A DNA stretch of 64,000 nt from Candidatus Nitrososphaera evergladensis SR1 (GTDB lineage: Archaea > Thermoproteota > Nitrososphaeria > Nitrososphaerales > Nitrososphaeraceae), in contig NZ_CP007174.1 of the NCBI RefSeq assembly GCF_000730285.1, forward strand, positions 2,542,001 through 2,606,000. Direction: 5' to 3'. The notes under the pieces are model-generated. The model was not told the origin of the DNA and did no database searches. It saw nothing but the letters and a program-made list of their open reading frames with translations. Numbering within the stretch: the first letter of the stretch is position 1; each line of letters opens with the position of its first letter. Shown piece by piece: positions 1-8,188 of this stretch. A program made the translations under genes and the position numbers.

Positions 1-161
1 ACCCCACCCCCGTACCCGCCCTTATGGAAGCATACTGCGTGAAGTGCAAAGCCAAGCGCGAAATGAAGGACCCAAAAAAGATTACCATGAAGAACGGCAA
101 GCCGGCCACACAGGGCATCTGTCCCAAGTGCGGCACCAAGATGTTCAAGATTGGCGGATAA
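1..161 (+). CDS. DUF5679 zinc-ribbon protein, probably 5'-truncated by window edge
   Basis: The first in-window ATG is at 24 and gives 45 residues ending FKIGG. The protein reads MEAYCVKCKAKREM, then KNGKPATQGICPKCGTKM: two CxxC knuckles (YCVKC and CPKCG) around a basic GKPATQG turn, the pattern of the DUF5679 family common in archaea and bacteria. The frame stays open to base 3 with a Pro/Ala/Val-rich stretch, as in the low-complexity N-terminal arms of some members, so the true start may lie outside the window. Role unknown; probably a zinc-binding nucleic-acid or protein adaptor. Confidence 0.75.
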   Translation, partial: PTPVPALMEAYCVKCKAKREMKDPKKITMKNGKPATQGICPKCGTKMFKIGG

Positions 162-251
162 AAGCCGCACATACATACATCTTTTTTACATTCTTATTTT
201 TCTAAGGTATAATAGCCGATTGCGTGTGACTGTACGCGCGTCTAACACACA

Positions 252-1208
252 ATGATAAAGTTAAAGAGCCTCACCAAGCGCTACGGCAACAACCTCGTGG
301 CCGTGGACAACCTGACGCTTGACATCGAGGAGAACGAGATATTCGGGCTTTTAGGCTCAAACGGCGCGGGCAAGACGACTACAATACACATGCTTGCCAC
401 GCTGCTAAAGCCCACGTCGGGCACTGCCACCGTCAACGGCTACGACATTGTAAGGCAGCCGTCCAAGGTGCGCGAAAGCATCGGCATCGTGTTTCAGGCG
501 CCAAGCAGCGACGACATGCTGACAGGCTATGAAAATTTGTACGTTCACTCGCTTTTGTACAGCGTTCCTCGCGACATCAGGAAAAAGAGGATAGATGAGG
601 TGCTGGAGCTCGTCGGCCTGTCGGAGAGAAAAAACGACAGGGTAAAGACGTACTCGGGAGGCATGAGGCGCAGGCTGGAGATAGCCAGAGGGCTGTTGCA
701 CAAGCCACGCGTGATGTTCCTTGACGAGCCTACGCTTGGGCTTGACCCGGCAAGCAGGGAGACTATGTGGAAGTACGTGCGCCGGCTGGTAGAAGAAGAA
801 AAAGTGACTATCATACTTACCACGCACTATATGGAGGAGGCCGACATGCTCTGCGACAGAATAGGGGTTATTGACAGGGGCAAGATAGTGGCGCTGGACA
901 CGCCTGCAAGATTAAAGGCGGCGCTTGGAGGCGACATCATCAAGATCAAGACAAAGGCTAAAGACGCTGACGTGATTGCAAGCAAGCTTGACTTTGTGCA
1001 AAAAGCCGAGTTTGTCGACGGCCTGCTGGTGCTGTCTGTCAGAGACGCCAAGCGCAGCCTTCCGGTGTTGCTGCAGAAAATCGAGGCAGAGCAGGCCGAG
1101 TTTTCAAGCCCTACCCTGAACGACGTTTTCATACACCTGACTGGCAGAAACATCAAAGAGCAGGCAGAAGGCGGATTCATGGAGAGGTACGCCCAGTATG
1201 ATGATTGA
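252..1208 (+). CDS. ABC-2 type transporter ATP-binding protein (DrrA-like)
   Basis: Cytoplasmic ATPase of an exporter. Walker A GSNGAGKT at residues 35-42, signature YSGGM near 134-138, Walker B RVMFLDEP near 153-160 and switch His in TTHYMEE. The C-terminal extension after about residue 220 (DIIKIKTKAKD..., ending ERYAQYDD) is typical of DrrA/NatA-type subunits that pair with ABC-2 permeases. A TATA-like GTATAATAG at 207-215 predicts a transcript start near 238, a short leader before ATG 252. Its stop overlaps the permease start by 11 bases, so the two are coupled. Substrate cannot be read from sequence; drugs, lipids or polysaccharides are usual for the family. Confidence 0.93.
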   Translation: MIKLKSLTKRYGNNLVAVDNLTLDIEENEIFGLLGSNGAGKTTTIHMLATLLKPTSGTATVNGYDIVRQPSKVRESIGIVFQAPSSDDMLTGYENLYVHSLLYSVPRDIRKKRIDEVLELVGLSERKNDRVKTYSGGMRRRLEIARGLLHKPRVMFLDEPTLGLDPASRETMWKYVRRLVEEEKVTIILTTHYMEEADMLCDRIGVIDRGKIVALDTPARLKAALGGDIIKIKTKAKDADVIASKLDFVQKAEFVDGLLVLSVRDAKRSLPVLLQKIEAEQAEFSSPTLNDVFIHLTGRNIKEQAEGGFMERYAQYDD

Positions 1209-1977
1209 AGAAGTGCAAACCCACGTTGCCAAAGTGTACGCGATATGGCTGCGCGAGTTCAAGGTGTTCTTGCGGGAAAAAAGCAGGCTTGTGGCGTCAA
1301 CGTTCACGCCGATTCTGTGGCTTTTTGTCATCGGCTCCGGGATAGGCTCTGCCACTACGGTCAGCGCCGCGCCAAGCCTTGACTACCAGCAGTTCATTTT
1401 TCCGGGAATAGTCAGCATGTCCATAATATTCACGTCGGTGTTTTACGGCTCGTACATCATCTGGGACCGCAAGTTCGACTTTTTAAAGAGCGTGATGGTG
1501 GCGCCGGTTAGCAGGGGCGCGGTGTTTGTCGGCAAGACGCTTGGCGGCATGACAAACTCGCTTGTGCAAGCGCTCATACTGCTTGCCATCGGAGCTGCAA
1601 TCGGGATACCGCTGACGCCGCTTTCGGTGGTGCAGGCAGTCGCAGTCATCATGCTGATGTCGTTTGGCCTCACCTCTCTTGGGCTTGCTCTTGGAAGCTA
1701 CATGTACAGCCTGGAAGGGTTCCAGATGATAGTCAGTTTCGTGGTGTTTCCGCTGTTCTTTTTGTCCGGCGCATTGTTTCCCCTTGACAACCTGCCGGCG
1801 TGGCTGTCGGTGCTCACAGCCATCGACCCTGCCACGTACGGCGTGAGCGCAATGCGCGGGACGATGCTTGGCGTAGGCTCGGCAAACCCGGCGCTTGACT
1901 TTGCGATACTGACGGCGTACACTGGCGCACTGGGGCTCTTTGGCATCTATTCTTTCAAGCGCATGAAAGCGGTGTAG
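1198..1977 (+). CDS. ABC-2 type transporter permease (DrrB-like)
   Basis: 259-residue polytopic membrane protein, partner of the preceding ATPase, whose 3' end it overlaps. About six hydrophobic segments, including the start of the core (FTPILWLFVIGSGIG) and the conserved region FPLFFLSGALFPLDNLPAWL that marks ABC-2 permeases (Pfam ABC2_membrane). It should form the homodimeric channel of an efflux system. An in-frame second Met directly follows the first, so the start is uncertain by one codon. The gene is followed within 40 bases by a tRNA. Confidence 0.92.
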   Translation: MMIEEVQTHVAKVYAIWLREFKVFLREKSRLVASTFTPILWLFVIGSGIGSATTVSAAPSLDYQQFIFPGIVSMSIIFTSVFYGSYIIWDRKFDFLKSVMVAPVSRGAVFVGKTLGGMTNSLVQALILLAIGAAIGIPLTPLSVVQAVAVIMLMSFGLTSLGLALGSYMYSLEGFQMIVSFVVFPLFFLSGALFPLDNLPAWLSVLTAIDPATYGVSAMRGTMLGVGSANPALDFAILTAYTGALGLFGIYSFKRMKAV

Positions 1978-2014
1978 GTTTAATAGAGGTAGAAAAGCCT
2001 CTGACACGCAAAGA

Positions 2015-2089
2015 GGGGCCATCGTCTAGCTTGGTCAGGATGTCAGCCTGGGGCGCTGGAGGTCGTGGGTTCAAATCCCACTGGCCCCA
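2015..2089 (+). tRNA. tRNA-Pro (anticodon GGG)
   Basis: A full cloverleaf can be folded. Acceptor GGGGCCA (2015-2021) pairs with TGGCCCC (2082-2088), with discriminator A at 2089. D stem GTCT/GGAT. Anticodon stem TCAGC/GCTGG with loop CTGGGGC, giving anticodon GGG. T stem GTGGG/CCCAC with loop TTCAAAT. No intron. CCA is not encoded. It lies directly before an accessory region with an integrase 1.5 kb downstream, so it is a plausible integration target, although no second copy of its 3' end was seen in the window. Confidence 0.96.
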
Positions 2090-2129
2090 CTCTAAATTAA
2101 GAACAAATCCCTTGTTTTTGCCTTCAAAA

Positions 2130-2280
2130 ATAGGTCATGAGATGGACGGTAAAAGCCTAGGTGCGGTGGGCAGAAGCTTTCCACAATGTTTGGGCGAGAG
2201 GCGCCCGCCCAACCCTTGCGAGCGACAGTCCAAAAGCAAGTCACTGGGCCGGTAACCGACTTTTCAGGCGATTACAGGAT
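2130..2280 (+). ncRNA. candidate structured RNA between tRNA-Pro and hydrolase gene
   Basis: No convincing protein frame lies in 2090-2376. The block is GC-richer than its flanks and holds a 7-bp stem, TTGGGCG pairing with CGCCCAA, around a GAGGCGCC-containing loop (about 2190-2213). Further on are short GGTAACC-type and AAGTC/GACTT pairings (about 2238-2264). I could not match it to RNase P RNA, SRP RNA or a C/D box guide. Two TATA-like boxes follow (2281-2290 and 2316-2324); the second fits the downstream hydrolase. The RNA call is inference from structure only. Confidence 0.25.
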
Positions 2281-2376
2281 GTATAAATAATCTAGAAAGC
2301 TGCTTTTTATTTTGCTTTTATATGATCATTGGTATTCATTCTATACGGCAGATGGCGATTAGCAATATCTGACCTC

Positions 2377-3210
2377 ATGAACATCCAGATACAGGGAAGG
2401 CAGCTACACTACATAGAGCAAGGAAAAGGTCAGCCAGTAATCTTCATTCATGGCGGAATCAACGACTATCGGAGTTGGCAGTTTCAGATAGGGCCTTTTT
2501 CAAAAAAATATCGTGTTATCTCGTATAGTAGAAGGTTTGCTTACCCAAACAGGCAGCTAGGCAATGTTGTTAAGGACAACACGATTGGCGACAATGCTGA
2601 TGATCTGGCTGAGCTAATAAGGAAACTAGAGCTAGCACCGGTACATCTGGTCGGTCATTCATACGGAGCATTTACTGCATTGTATTGTGCATATCGCAAT
2701 CCAGAATTAGTAAAGACACTTGTGCTTGGCGAGCCTCCTGTTCTTCCATTCCTTGCAAAGAGTCATCTGGAAGACGACTTGGAATTGCTTTCATGGTTCA
2801 GAGATGATGCCCAAAGACCTGCTATGGAAGCATTTGAAAGAGAAGATGACGAAAAAGCGATCCGGGCGTTTGTAGACGAAGTTATGGGGAAAAAGAACGC
2901 CTTTGATCAGATTCCTGAACGGGCAAGAATGTTGATAATGGATAATGCAAAGACCTTGCAAGGAGAATTAGAATCCGGCATGCCTACTTCATTTACTATT
3001 GAAGATGCCAAGCAGGTATCAATCCCTACACTATTAGTAGTGGGAGAGCTTAGCCCAAGATTCTTCCATAGGATTATAGAAATTCTCTCTGACAACATGC
3101 CAAATACCGAACAGGCTACTATTCCAGGTGTTACTCACGACCTTGGTCGGGCGACAAAGCCAGATATTCTCAATGCAAAAGTAATGGAATTTCTTGGAAA
3201 GCATGCTTAG
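2377..3210 (+). CDS. alpha/beta hydrolase fold protein
   Basis: 277 residues from ATG 2377. An oxyanion-hole motif HGG (about 25-27) follows a hydrophobic strand (VIFIHGG), the nucleophile elbow is GHSYG with Ser95, an acidic candidate lies in VVGELSP, and the catalytic His is in GVTHDLGR near the C terminus. This is the classic Ser-Asp/Glu-His triad layout of esterases, lipases and C-C hydrolases; substrate not predictable. A longer in-frame start at 2329 would sit at or before the transcript start predicted from the TTTTATATG box at 2316-2324, so 2377 is preferred. Codon use is more A/T-rich than the core genes, as expected of the accessory region it opens. Confidence 0.85.
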   Translation: MNIQIQGRQLHYIEQGKGQPVIFIHGGINDYRSWQFQIGPFSKKYRVISYSRRFAYPNRQLGNVVKDNTIGDNADDLAELIRKLELAPVHLVGHSYGAFTALYCAYRNPELVKTLVLGEPPVLPFLAKSHLEDDLELLSWFRDDAQRPAMEAFEREDDEKAIRAFVDEVMGKKNAFDQIPERARMLIMDNAKTLQGELESGMPTSFTIEDAKQVSIPTLLVVGELSPRFFHRIIEILSDNMPNTEQATIPGVTHDLGRATKPDILNAKVMEFLGKHA

Positions 3211-3581
3211 AGTTAGCGAAGCCATGGTGGAAAAGTTTGTAGTGCAAAAGGAGCATGTTGACGGACTGAGTTTTGCAGAGACTATCATGAGATACCATCC
3301 TTTGCATGATAGAAGATCTTCCAAAAGAAAGACAAATGACAAGACATAATCTCCTCTCTATACGGCTCAAAGTCGGCATTTGTTGACAGTTGCCTAGCAC
3401 TCTTTTCCAGTATAAGGTTCCCAAAAGTCGTCAAAGACTTCCGAACTCCATGAGGTTCCGAAGAATAGAGTTGACATAATTTTGATTTTTTTCGGCTGAT
3501 ATTCATATCAGAAGGGAATAAACCACCTTCGTGAACTTTTCTTTTCTCCCCTTTCCTCCATTCTCTTTTTTATTATAGTAT
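3211..3581. other. intergenic region upstream of integrase, weak small ORFs only
   Basis: AT-rich. A 41-codon plus-strand frame at 3224-3349 (MVEKFVVQKEHVDG...) and a minus-strand frame at 3285-3506 (MNISRKKSKLC...) look only marginally protein-like and neither is recognised. A strong TATA-like stretch, TATTATAGTATA, at 3571-3582 directly abuts the integrase start. Confidence 0.4.
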
Positions 3582-4589
3582 ATGTCCGAATTAATATCAG
3601 CCGTTGTCGGTGCAATGCTGCAGAAGACGGATCCCCAAGTTGTAGACTTGGACCGAGACTATATCCAAGAATACCTCATCGACCTGAGACATCGTTCACC
3701 GCAGACCGTAGATCTCTATCGAAGAAGTTTGGCAGCTTGCGGGCTAACGACGATCAGAAGGGACGAAATAGACCAAACTTGGGCCAAGTTGAGGGCACTC
3801 TTAGAGAATAGACGGGTAGGTAAAATATTTGTAAATAAAGCAAAAACTGTAGTCAAAGGCGCCATCAGACGTAAGACTTGGAAATGGGAGCCGACTGAAG
3901 ATTATCAACGAATAATCGAGCTATGCGGCATTGAAGGCGAGGATGTCGAGGAATATAGTCTAGATGACATCCAGACTATTTTCGGCGTTACATTCTATGA
4001 GCCGGACTTGTTCAATGCATGTGTTCTCCAAAGCCTATCGGGTATCCGAGCTGGCGCTCTTAAAGGACTCGGTTGGACTGCATTTCATAAAGTTCCTGAT
4101 GTTGATGGCGTTTTGCTTTACCGTGTGTTTTCTAAAGGGCGCCACTATACTGCGGCCATTTCAGAGCGTGTCTTTAATTTTCTTAAAGATAGGAATCGGC
4201 TCAACAACCCCTACCTAGTGTGGTATGATTCCGGCTACAAGACACCGTTTACGACTCTACTCCGAACCCGGCTGTATTATCAAATCGTGATCAAACACGG
4301 ATTAGGGGAGGTCCTAGAGCTTGACAGAAAATCTCTTCAACATTCTATGCGGCATTTTGTCCTGACCGAGTTTGCCGCATCACTCTCTGAAAATGACGCA
4401 TCAATCTTGAGCGGTCATAAAGTCTCCTCAAGCACGATCAATCTGTACGTCAACAAAAGAATACAACGCAATGGAGGAATGCCGTTGCCAGACTATCATC
4501 GTAAGATTGCAGAGCTGTACAAGAAAACGCCGCTATACAACTTTCCGATAGAAGATGTGGAAAAGTGGGCTCAAAAATGGAGGAGGTGA
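3582..4589 (+). CDS. tyrosine recombinase / archaeal integrase (XerA-like)
   Basis: 335 residues. N-terminal SAM-like core-binding domain (about 22-100) and a C-terminal catalytic domain. The expected active-site set is visible: Arg156 (SGIRAGALKGL), Lys185 (FSKGRH), His254-x-x-Arg257 (HSMRHF), His279 (SGHK) and nucleophile Tyr289 (TINLYVNK). It would catalyse site-specific strand exchange for integration or excision. The gene is intact. The TATA box at about 3568-3576 is so near ATG 3582 that translation may begin at ATG 3615 (MLQKTDPQ). Its 3' end carries the Shine-Dalgarno sequence of the next small gene, so the pair is translationally coupled. Position 1.5 kb from tRNA-Pro suggests the boundary of an integrated island. 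Confidence 0.92.
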   Translation: MSELISAVVGAMLQKTDPQVVDLDRDYIQEYLIDLRHRSPQTVDLYRRSLAACGLTTIRRDEIDQTWAKLRALLENRRVGKIFVNKAKTVVKGAIRRKTWKWEPTEDYQRIIELCGIEGEDVEEYSLDDIQTIFGVTFYEPDLFNACVLQSLSGIRAGALKGLGWTAFHKVPDVDGVLLYRVFSKGRHYTAAISERVFNFLKDRNRLNNPYLVWYDSGYKTPFTTLLRTRLYYQIVIKHGLGEVLELDRKSLQHSMRHFVLTEFAASLSENDASILSGHKVSSSTINLYVNKRIQRNGGMPLPDYHRKIAELYKKTPLYNFPIEDVEKWAQKWRR

Positions 4590-4593
4590 TTGA

Positions 4594-4764
4594 ATGCACA
4601 AAGATAGTGAAATCGAGATAGTGGGAAGCAACTTCAGTGTCGGACAAGTTCTGGCTATCGTCAAGGCTCATAATGGTGGCGTAAGCATGGTCCAAATAAG
4701 GAGGAGATTCAAAGTATCGCCTAAGGCTCTGAGAATAATGCTTACGGAGGCCGGCTCGAAGTGA
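4594..4764 (+). CDS. 56-residue HTH protein coupled to integrase, possible excisionase
   Basis: MHKDSEIEIVGSNF... then a compact helix-turn-helix-like segment (VSMVQIRRRFKVSPKALRIM) and a short tail. A near-perfect Shine-Dalgarno GGAGGTGAT (4582-4590) overlaps the integrase stop codon, 3 bases before ATG 4594, which is strong for an archaeon that mostly uses leaderless starts. Small DNA-binding proteins encoded next to tyrosine recombinases are often recombination directionality factors; that role here is inference. No family recognised. Confidence 0.7.
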   Translation: MHKDSEIEIVGSNFSVGQVLAIVKAHNGGVSMVQIRRRFKVSPKALRIMLTEAGSK

Positions 4765-4886
4765 AAATCGAACTACATTGAACGCTTGACAGCGAGGGCC
4801 AGCCTATTTTCTACGCCTTCCTGCCAAGGCGCCGAAATGATCATCCTCAGCCAACTATCGGCCATCATTGAGATACGTTTCTCCCC

Positions 4887-5186
4887 TTACCGCCCATCTG
4901 GAATAGGGATCTCTATTTGGTCAAAGTAGAAACCAAAAATCACCATAGTTGCGAGGACTTGATCGAAGGTAATGCTGGCAAGTGCCCTGTGATATTGACA
5001 GAGAATTTTTTGGCATTCCTGTGGCGTTAGCACCGCCGCATCTCCATGAAGGTTCCTCATAACAAACTTGTGAAATGACTTGGTAAACGTCACGGTGTTT
5101 TTATCGCTTCTTCTTTCTGCCACATTGGTCCGTATCAGTATGTTGATCAACCCATTCTCAACCCACAACATGAGATTTATGGTCAT
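4887..5186 (-). CDS. hypothetical protein (99 aa)
   Basis: MTINLMLWVENGLINILIRT... with a balanced mix of hydrophobic and charged residues and a helical middle (TPQECQKILCQYHRAL). No family recognised. On the minus strand a TATA-like TTTTTATAGA lies at 5220-5229, about 35 to 40 bases before ATG 5186, which supports expression. It lies in the gene-poor stretch beside the integrase and may belong to the same island. An overlapping plus-strand frame (5080-5472) is judged a shadow. Confidence 0.4.
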   Translation of the reverse strand: MTINLMLWVENGLINILIRTNVAERRSDKNTVTFTKSFHKFVMRNLHGDAAVLTPQECQKILCQYHRALASITFDQVLATMVIFGFYFDQIEIPIPDGR

Positions 5187-5324
5187 ATTGCTAGTTAATA
5201 ACTCTGTTTCATGTCACTTATCTATAAAAAGGATAGAAGTTGATCTAGTAAATGAGTCATCTTTTTGGTTAATTGCGGTTAATTTTCTTAGGTACGGGCC
5301 ATTGCTTTTTTTAATAAATCTAGA

Positions 5325-5530
5325 TCAAAAAAGTTCGTTACATGAATCACACTTCCACCACCATATCCTCTTCTCACCATCAGTGACTTCTGCAAACAAT
5401 TCTGAGCCGCATGAAGGGCACGATACCAGTCTCTTGCCTTCTCTTCCTATCAGGAAGTATGTTGAGAGATAATGTTCTGCAATAGATATCTGTGTGAGTC
5501 ACATCTGGGACAAGAAATGAGGTGGTTGTT
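5325..5530 (-). pseudogene. frameshifted zinc-ribbon protein remnant
   Basis: Read on the minus strand, the 3' part (5498 down to 5325) encodes LTQISIAEHYLSTYF... then VSCPSCGSELFAEVTDG and WWWKCDSCNELF before a stop: a good four-cysteine zinc ribbon (CPSC...CDSC). It has no start codon of its own. Just upstream, in another frame, ISCPRCDSHRYLL (about 5535-5490) gives another CPRC knuckle that runs into a stop. The simplest reading is one zinc-ribbon gene broken by a frameshift near 5490. Transposase-associated and general zinc-ribbon proteins are both possible. Confidence 0.45.
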
Positions 5531-5927
5531 CTACACTGCAGCAGATCCATAAAACTCTGATTTGATGGCGTTCCTGCAGACTTGTTTACGAGAATGATGA
5601 AAAGAACTCATACAGGCAATCAAGTCAACCGTCGGATCGGAAGTCATTTATGCTATTATGACCAAATTAACGAATGAGAGCGACTGAGAAGTTCCATAGA
5701 GGAAGTGTCGCAGCACGCAAAGCAATCGGACACACTCTATCCAATATTGTCCATGCTTGGTTTAGGATGATAAAGTTTGAGCTGCGTACGCTTTTGCGGT
5801 GGTGACACTAATTTTTTGTTCGTTCCGGGGTCTAATATGCTCCCGTCCAACAACTTTCTTTTTTGGTATAGAATATGCAACCCTGGCGATGCAAATATTC
5901 ATTGGTAGCCTCCGTCTGTGATCTACA

Positions 5928-6122
5928 TCAAGAGGCGTTCGATTCAAGATAAGCTGGAGGGTTGTTGCAGATTTTGAATTGTCGGAATATCATTTCCGCA
6001 TTCTCTGGCTGGACCCTAATTGTATCTCTCATAAGAAGCTGAACCTGCCTTAACGAGTAGTAATAGTCTCCTCTTCTGAACCATACTTGGCCCTTGACTG
6101 AAAATAATTCATGAAGCCGCAA
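5928..6122 (-). CDS. hypothetical small protein (64 aa)
   Basis: MRLHELFSVKGQVWFRRGD, then YYYSLRQVQLLMRDTIRVQP and a helical end. The residue mix is protein-like but no family is recognised. The next minus-strand frame (5762-5947) overlaps its end and could be a frameshifted continuation. Low confidence that either is expressed. Confidence 0.28.
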   Translation of the reverse strand: MRLHELFSVKGQVWFRRGDYYYSLRQVQLLMRDTIRVQPENAEMIFRQFKICNNPPAYLESNAS

Positions 6123-6399
6123 ATTCTATCACATCCTCATTACAACGGATTTACAGTCTGTGTGTATACCGGCGGCCTTATCACTTATAGACCCTTTGCC
6201 CGTCTGTCAGTTTTTTGTTTTTTATTATGATAACAGAATGTCACAATTCAAAACAATCCGTGTCCGTGGCGACATCTATTCTGCTGGAAGGCGCTTCCTA
6301 GGGTGGCACAGTCCAAATACTGAGAAAAAGACAGCAGGTGCGGCCTAAAGTCCTCCACCACCACGCCCTGAGGCGTGCTCGTTCCAACTGATACCAGAT

Positions 6400-6411
6400 A
6401 CTTCTAGAAGT
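6400..6411. promoter_or_regulatory. 12-bp perfect palindrome upstream of cyclase-like gene
   Basis: ACTTCTAGAAGT is a perfect palindrome. It lies about 18 bases before the TATA-like GTTTATCTAT (6424-6433) and 46 bases before ATG 6458, a usual place for an activator or repressor dimer. The binding protein is unknown and the role is inferred from position only. Confidence 0.3.
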
Positions 6412-6457
6412 TGTATGTGTCTCGTTTATCTATGAATAACACTGTAGGCTTCTTTGT

Positions 6458-6766
6458 ATGACAACAACTATAGTTCGAATTGAACACGCAGTTGGCAACT
6501 TTGAAGCTTGGAAGAAAATGTTTGACACCGATCCTTTAAAGCGGGAAAAATCCGGCGTGCGACGTTATCGGATATTGCGGCCAAAGGATGATCAAAACTA
6601 TGTAATGATTGATTTGGAGTTTGATAATGCGACACGGGCGCAAGCTATGGCAGAAGCCTTAAGAAAGATGTGGGAGAGTAGTAAAGATGCGCAGACTGTC
6701 ATGCAGAATCCCAAAGTTCGGGTTGTGGAAGTCGCAGAGACCAACGAATATAGAGAGGACGCATAA
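6458..6766 (+). CDS. small cyclase / ABM-like (ferredoxin-fold) protein
   Basis: 102 residues: MTTTIVRIEHAVGNFEAWKK, then FDTDPLKREKSGVRRYRI, VMIDLEFDNATRAQAMAEAL and a C-terminal VRVVEVAE strand. This layout matches small bacterial proteins annotated as cyclases, with one dimeric alpha-beta barrel domain like antibiotic-biosynthesis monooxygenases. Reaction unknown. The TATA box GTTTATCTAT at 6424-6433 is about 28 bases upstream, so the mRNA is probably leaderless. Close resemblance to bacterial homologs and an isolated position suggest acquisition by transfer (inference). Confidence 0.75.
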   Translation: MTTTIVRIEHAVGNFEAWKKMFDTDPLKREKSGVRRYRILRPKDDQNYVMIDLEFDNATRAQAMAEALRKMWESSKDAQTVMQNPKVRVVEVAETNEYREDA

Positions 6767-6922
6767 CCCTTCTGCCTTTCTCACTCGGCGCCTCCTCGAA
6801 GTTGTTGCTCTCCTTGCCGATATGCATAATCGAGTTGACATGTACACAAGAGCAGTCTGCGTTTGCACTGGGTGCAGCGTGCTCGAGCTGATGGTCATGA
6901 ATCGTGTCGCACGGTATCCAAA

Positions 6923-8188
6923 TTAGTACCCAAATCGAATAGCGAAAAGATCATTCAAGGGATTTACATCTTCACGCCAGATTGCAGCTGGAATTGCTTC
7001 AGCTGATGTAAGCTCGTCTGGATTGCGAAAGTTTGTTCCAAACGGGATTAGAGGACTTGTCCAGTTGCTTCCAGTGTTGGTTATTTCATAGACTTTATCA
7101 TTGGCCAATGTAAATACATGAATGACGCCATCTGGTCCCAAGCTTGCTGCAGGAAGCGAGTGTGATAGATTCGAGTCCACCGTCTCGACTCCTTTGAAGA
7201 CGCCCATATTGTTCCATTTGGCAACCATGAGGTCGCCAGAGTTTCCGTCCTTGACATAGAACACATAGATAAAGTGGCGGTTGTCGCTTATAGAAGAGAT
7301 CTGCTTTACTGTTCCAAAGTGCAGCCCAGAGCCAGTCGTCATATTCATTGGACTCCAGTAACCCGCGTGGTAAACAGAATAATACAGTTCATTTGCATCA
7401 AACGGGGCATACACAAAGAGCATTGAACCTAGAGAAAGCCGCGCAAGTGACATCTCGCCTCTTGTTCCAGGTGCTACTGCCCAAGTAGCATTCATTGATG
7501 TTGTCCAGCTGATTCCACCGTCTGTAGATTCAAAAATTGCATATTGGAAGCCAGTGCCATTTGCAGACCACCTAAATGCTGCAAAGATATTCCCGCGTGT
7601 GTCCGTGCTAGCAACCGCAGCAGTGCATGCCCCGCCGCCAATATTGCCCACGCATGAACTTGGGTTTGATACAGTTCCAAGAGTACTGGGTTTATCCTCC
7701 CACTTTATAGACCGGCTAATAGGAGAGAAGACGCCTTCTTTTGCGTGTAGCTCTGTCATTGTGTTGTTTGATACTGCATTTGAATAAAGCAAGACGATGT
7801 GTGTTTCGCCATGTAATGGCGTAGCAGCCACTGTCCATCTTGCAAAGTCAGAACCGGCGATACCTGTATTGGCAGATTGCGGGACGCCCCATGTCTGACC
7901 CTTATTTACCGAAACCTTGTAGAGGATGTTGGAGCCATCATAATAAAACGCCACAAATGTGTGGTTGTCGACAGGAATTAATCTTCTTCCTCCTTCAGAG
8001 TTATCATAAGCAGATGGAGAAATCGTCAGGTTGTCCCTTGCGACTGTATGAACTCTATGAGATGCCTCGCTTGCATAAACCTTTGATTTAATGTCGCTAT
8101 TTACCAAATTTGTAAATCCTGCGATGGCCAGTATTCCAACAACTAAGACGCAAACCAGAGCCGCGGCAATGAGCTTGGTCTTAGACAA
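6923..8188 (-). CDS. secreted or anchored BNR/sialidase-fold repeat protein
   Basis: 421 residues. The N terminus has a hydrophobic helix (about 6-28, LIAAALVCVLVVGILAIAG) acting as signal or anchor. The body contains beta-propeller style repeats with Asp-box-like motifs (STDGGISW; NKGQTWGVP), typical of the sialidase/neuraminidase superfamily. No catalytic Arg triad could be assigned, so enzymatic activity is not claimed; glycan binding is as likely. On the minus strand TTATTAATCAG at 8210-8219 lies about 26 bases before ATG 8188, giving a leaderless mRNA. Extracellular. Confidence 0.75.
   Translation of the reverse strand: MSKTKLIAAALVCVLVVGILAIAGFTNLVNSDIKSKVYASEASHRVHTVARDNLTISPSAYDNSEGGRRLIPVDNHTFVAFYYDGSNILYKVSVNKGQTWGVPQSANTGIAGSDFARWTVAATPLHGETHIVLLYSNAVSNNTMTELHAKEGVFSPISRSIKWEDKPSTLGTVSNPSSCVGNIGGGACTAAVASTDTRGNIFAAFRWSANGTGFQYAIFESTDGGISWTTSMNATWAVAPGTRGEMSLARLSLGSMLFVYAPFDANELYYSVYHAGYWSPMNMTTGSGLHFGTVKQISSISDNRHFIYVFYVKDGNSGDLMVAKWNNMGVFKGVETVDSNLSHSLPAASLGPDGVIHVFTLANDKVYEITNTGSNWTSPLIPFGTNFRNPDELTSAEAIPAAIWREDVNPLNDLFAIRFGY

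Larger units (their letters stand above)
5531..6457. other. gene-poor stretch beside the integrase
   Basis: Holds one possible small minus-strand gene (5928-6122, listed separately) and another weak minus frame at 5762-5947. A 6-bp hairpin CACGCC-CTGA-GGCGTG lies at 6362-6377 and a 12-bp palindrome at 6400-6411. A plus frame at 6238-6348 (MSQFKTIRVRGDIYS...) is too short to support. Otherwise nothing recognisable; it looks like decayed island DNA. Confidence 0.5.

Noticed and set aside
2329-2376. Longer N terminus for the alpha/beta hydrolase
   Set aside because: It would begin only a few bases after the TATA box at 2316-2324, upstream of the predicted transcript start.
5080-5472. 130-codon plus-strand frame
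   Set aside because: Low-complexity hydrophobic and Ser/His mix, antisense to two better minus-strand candidates.
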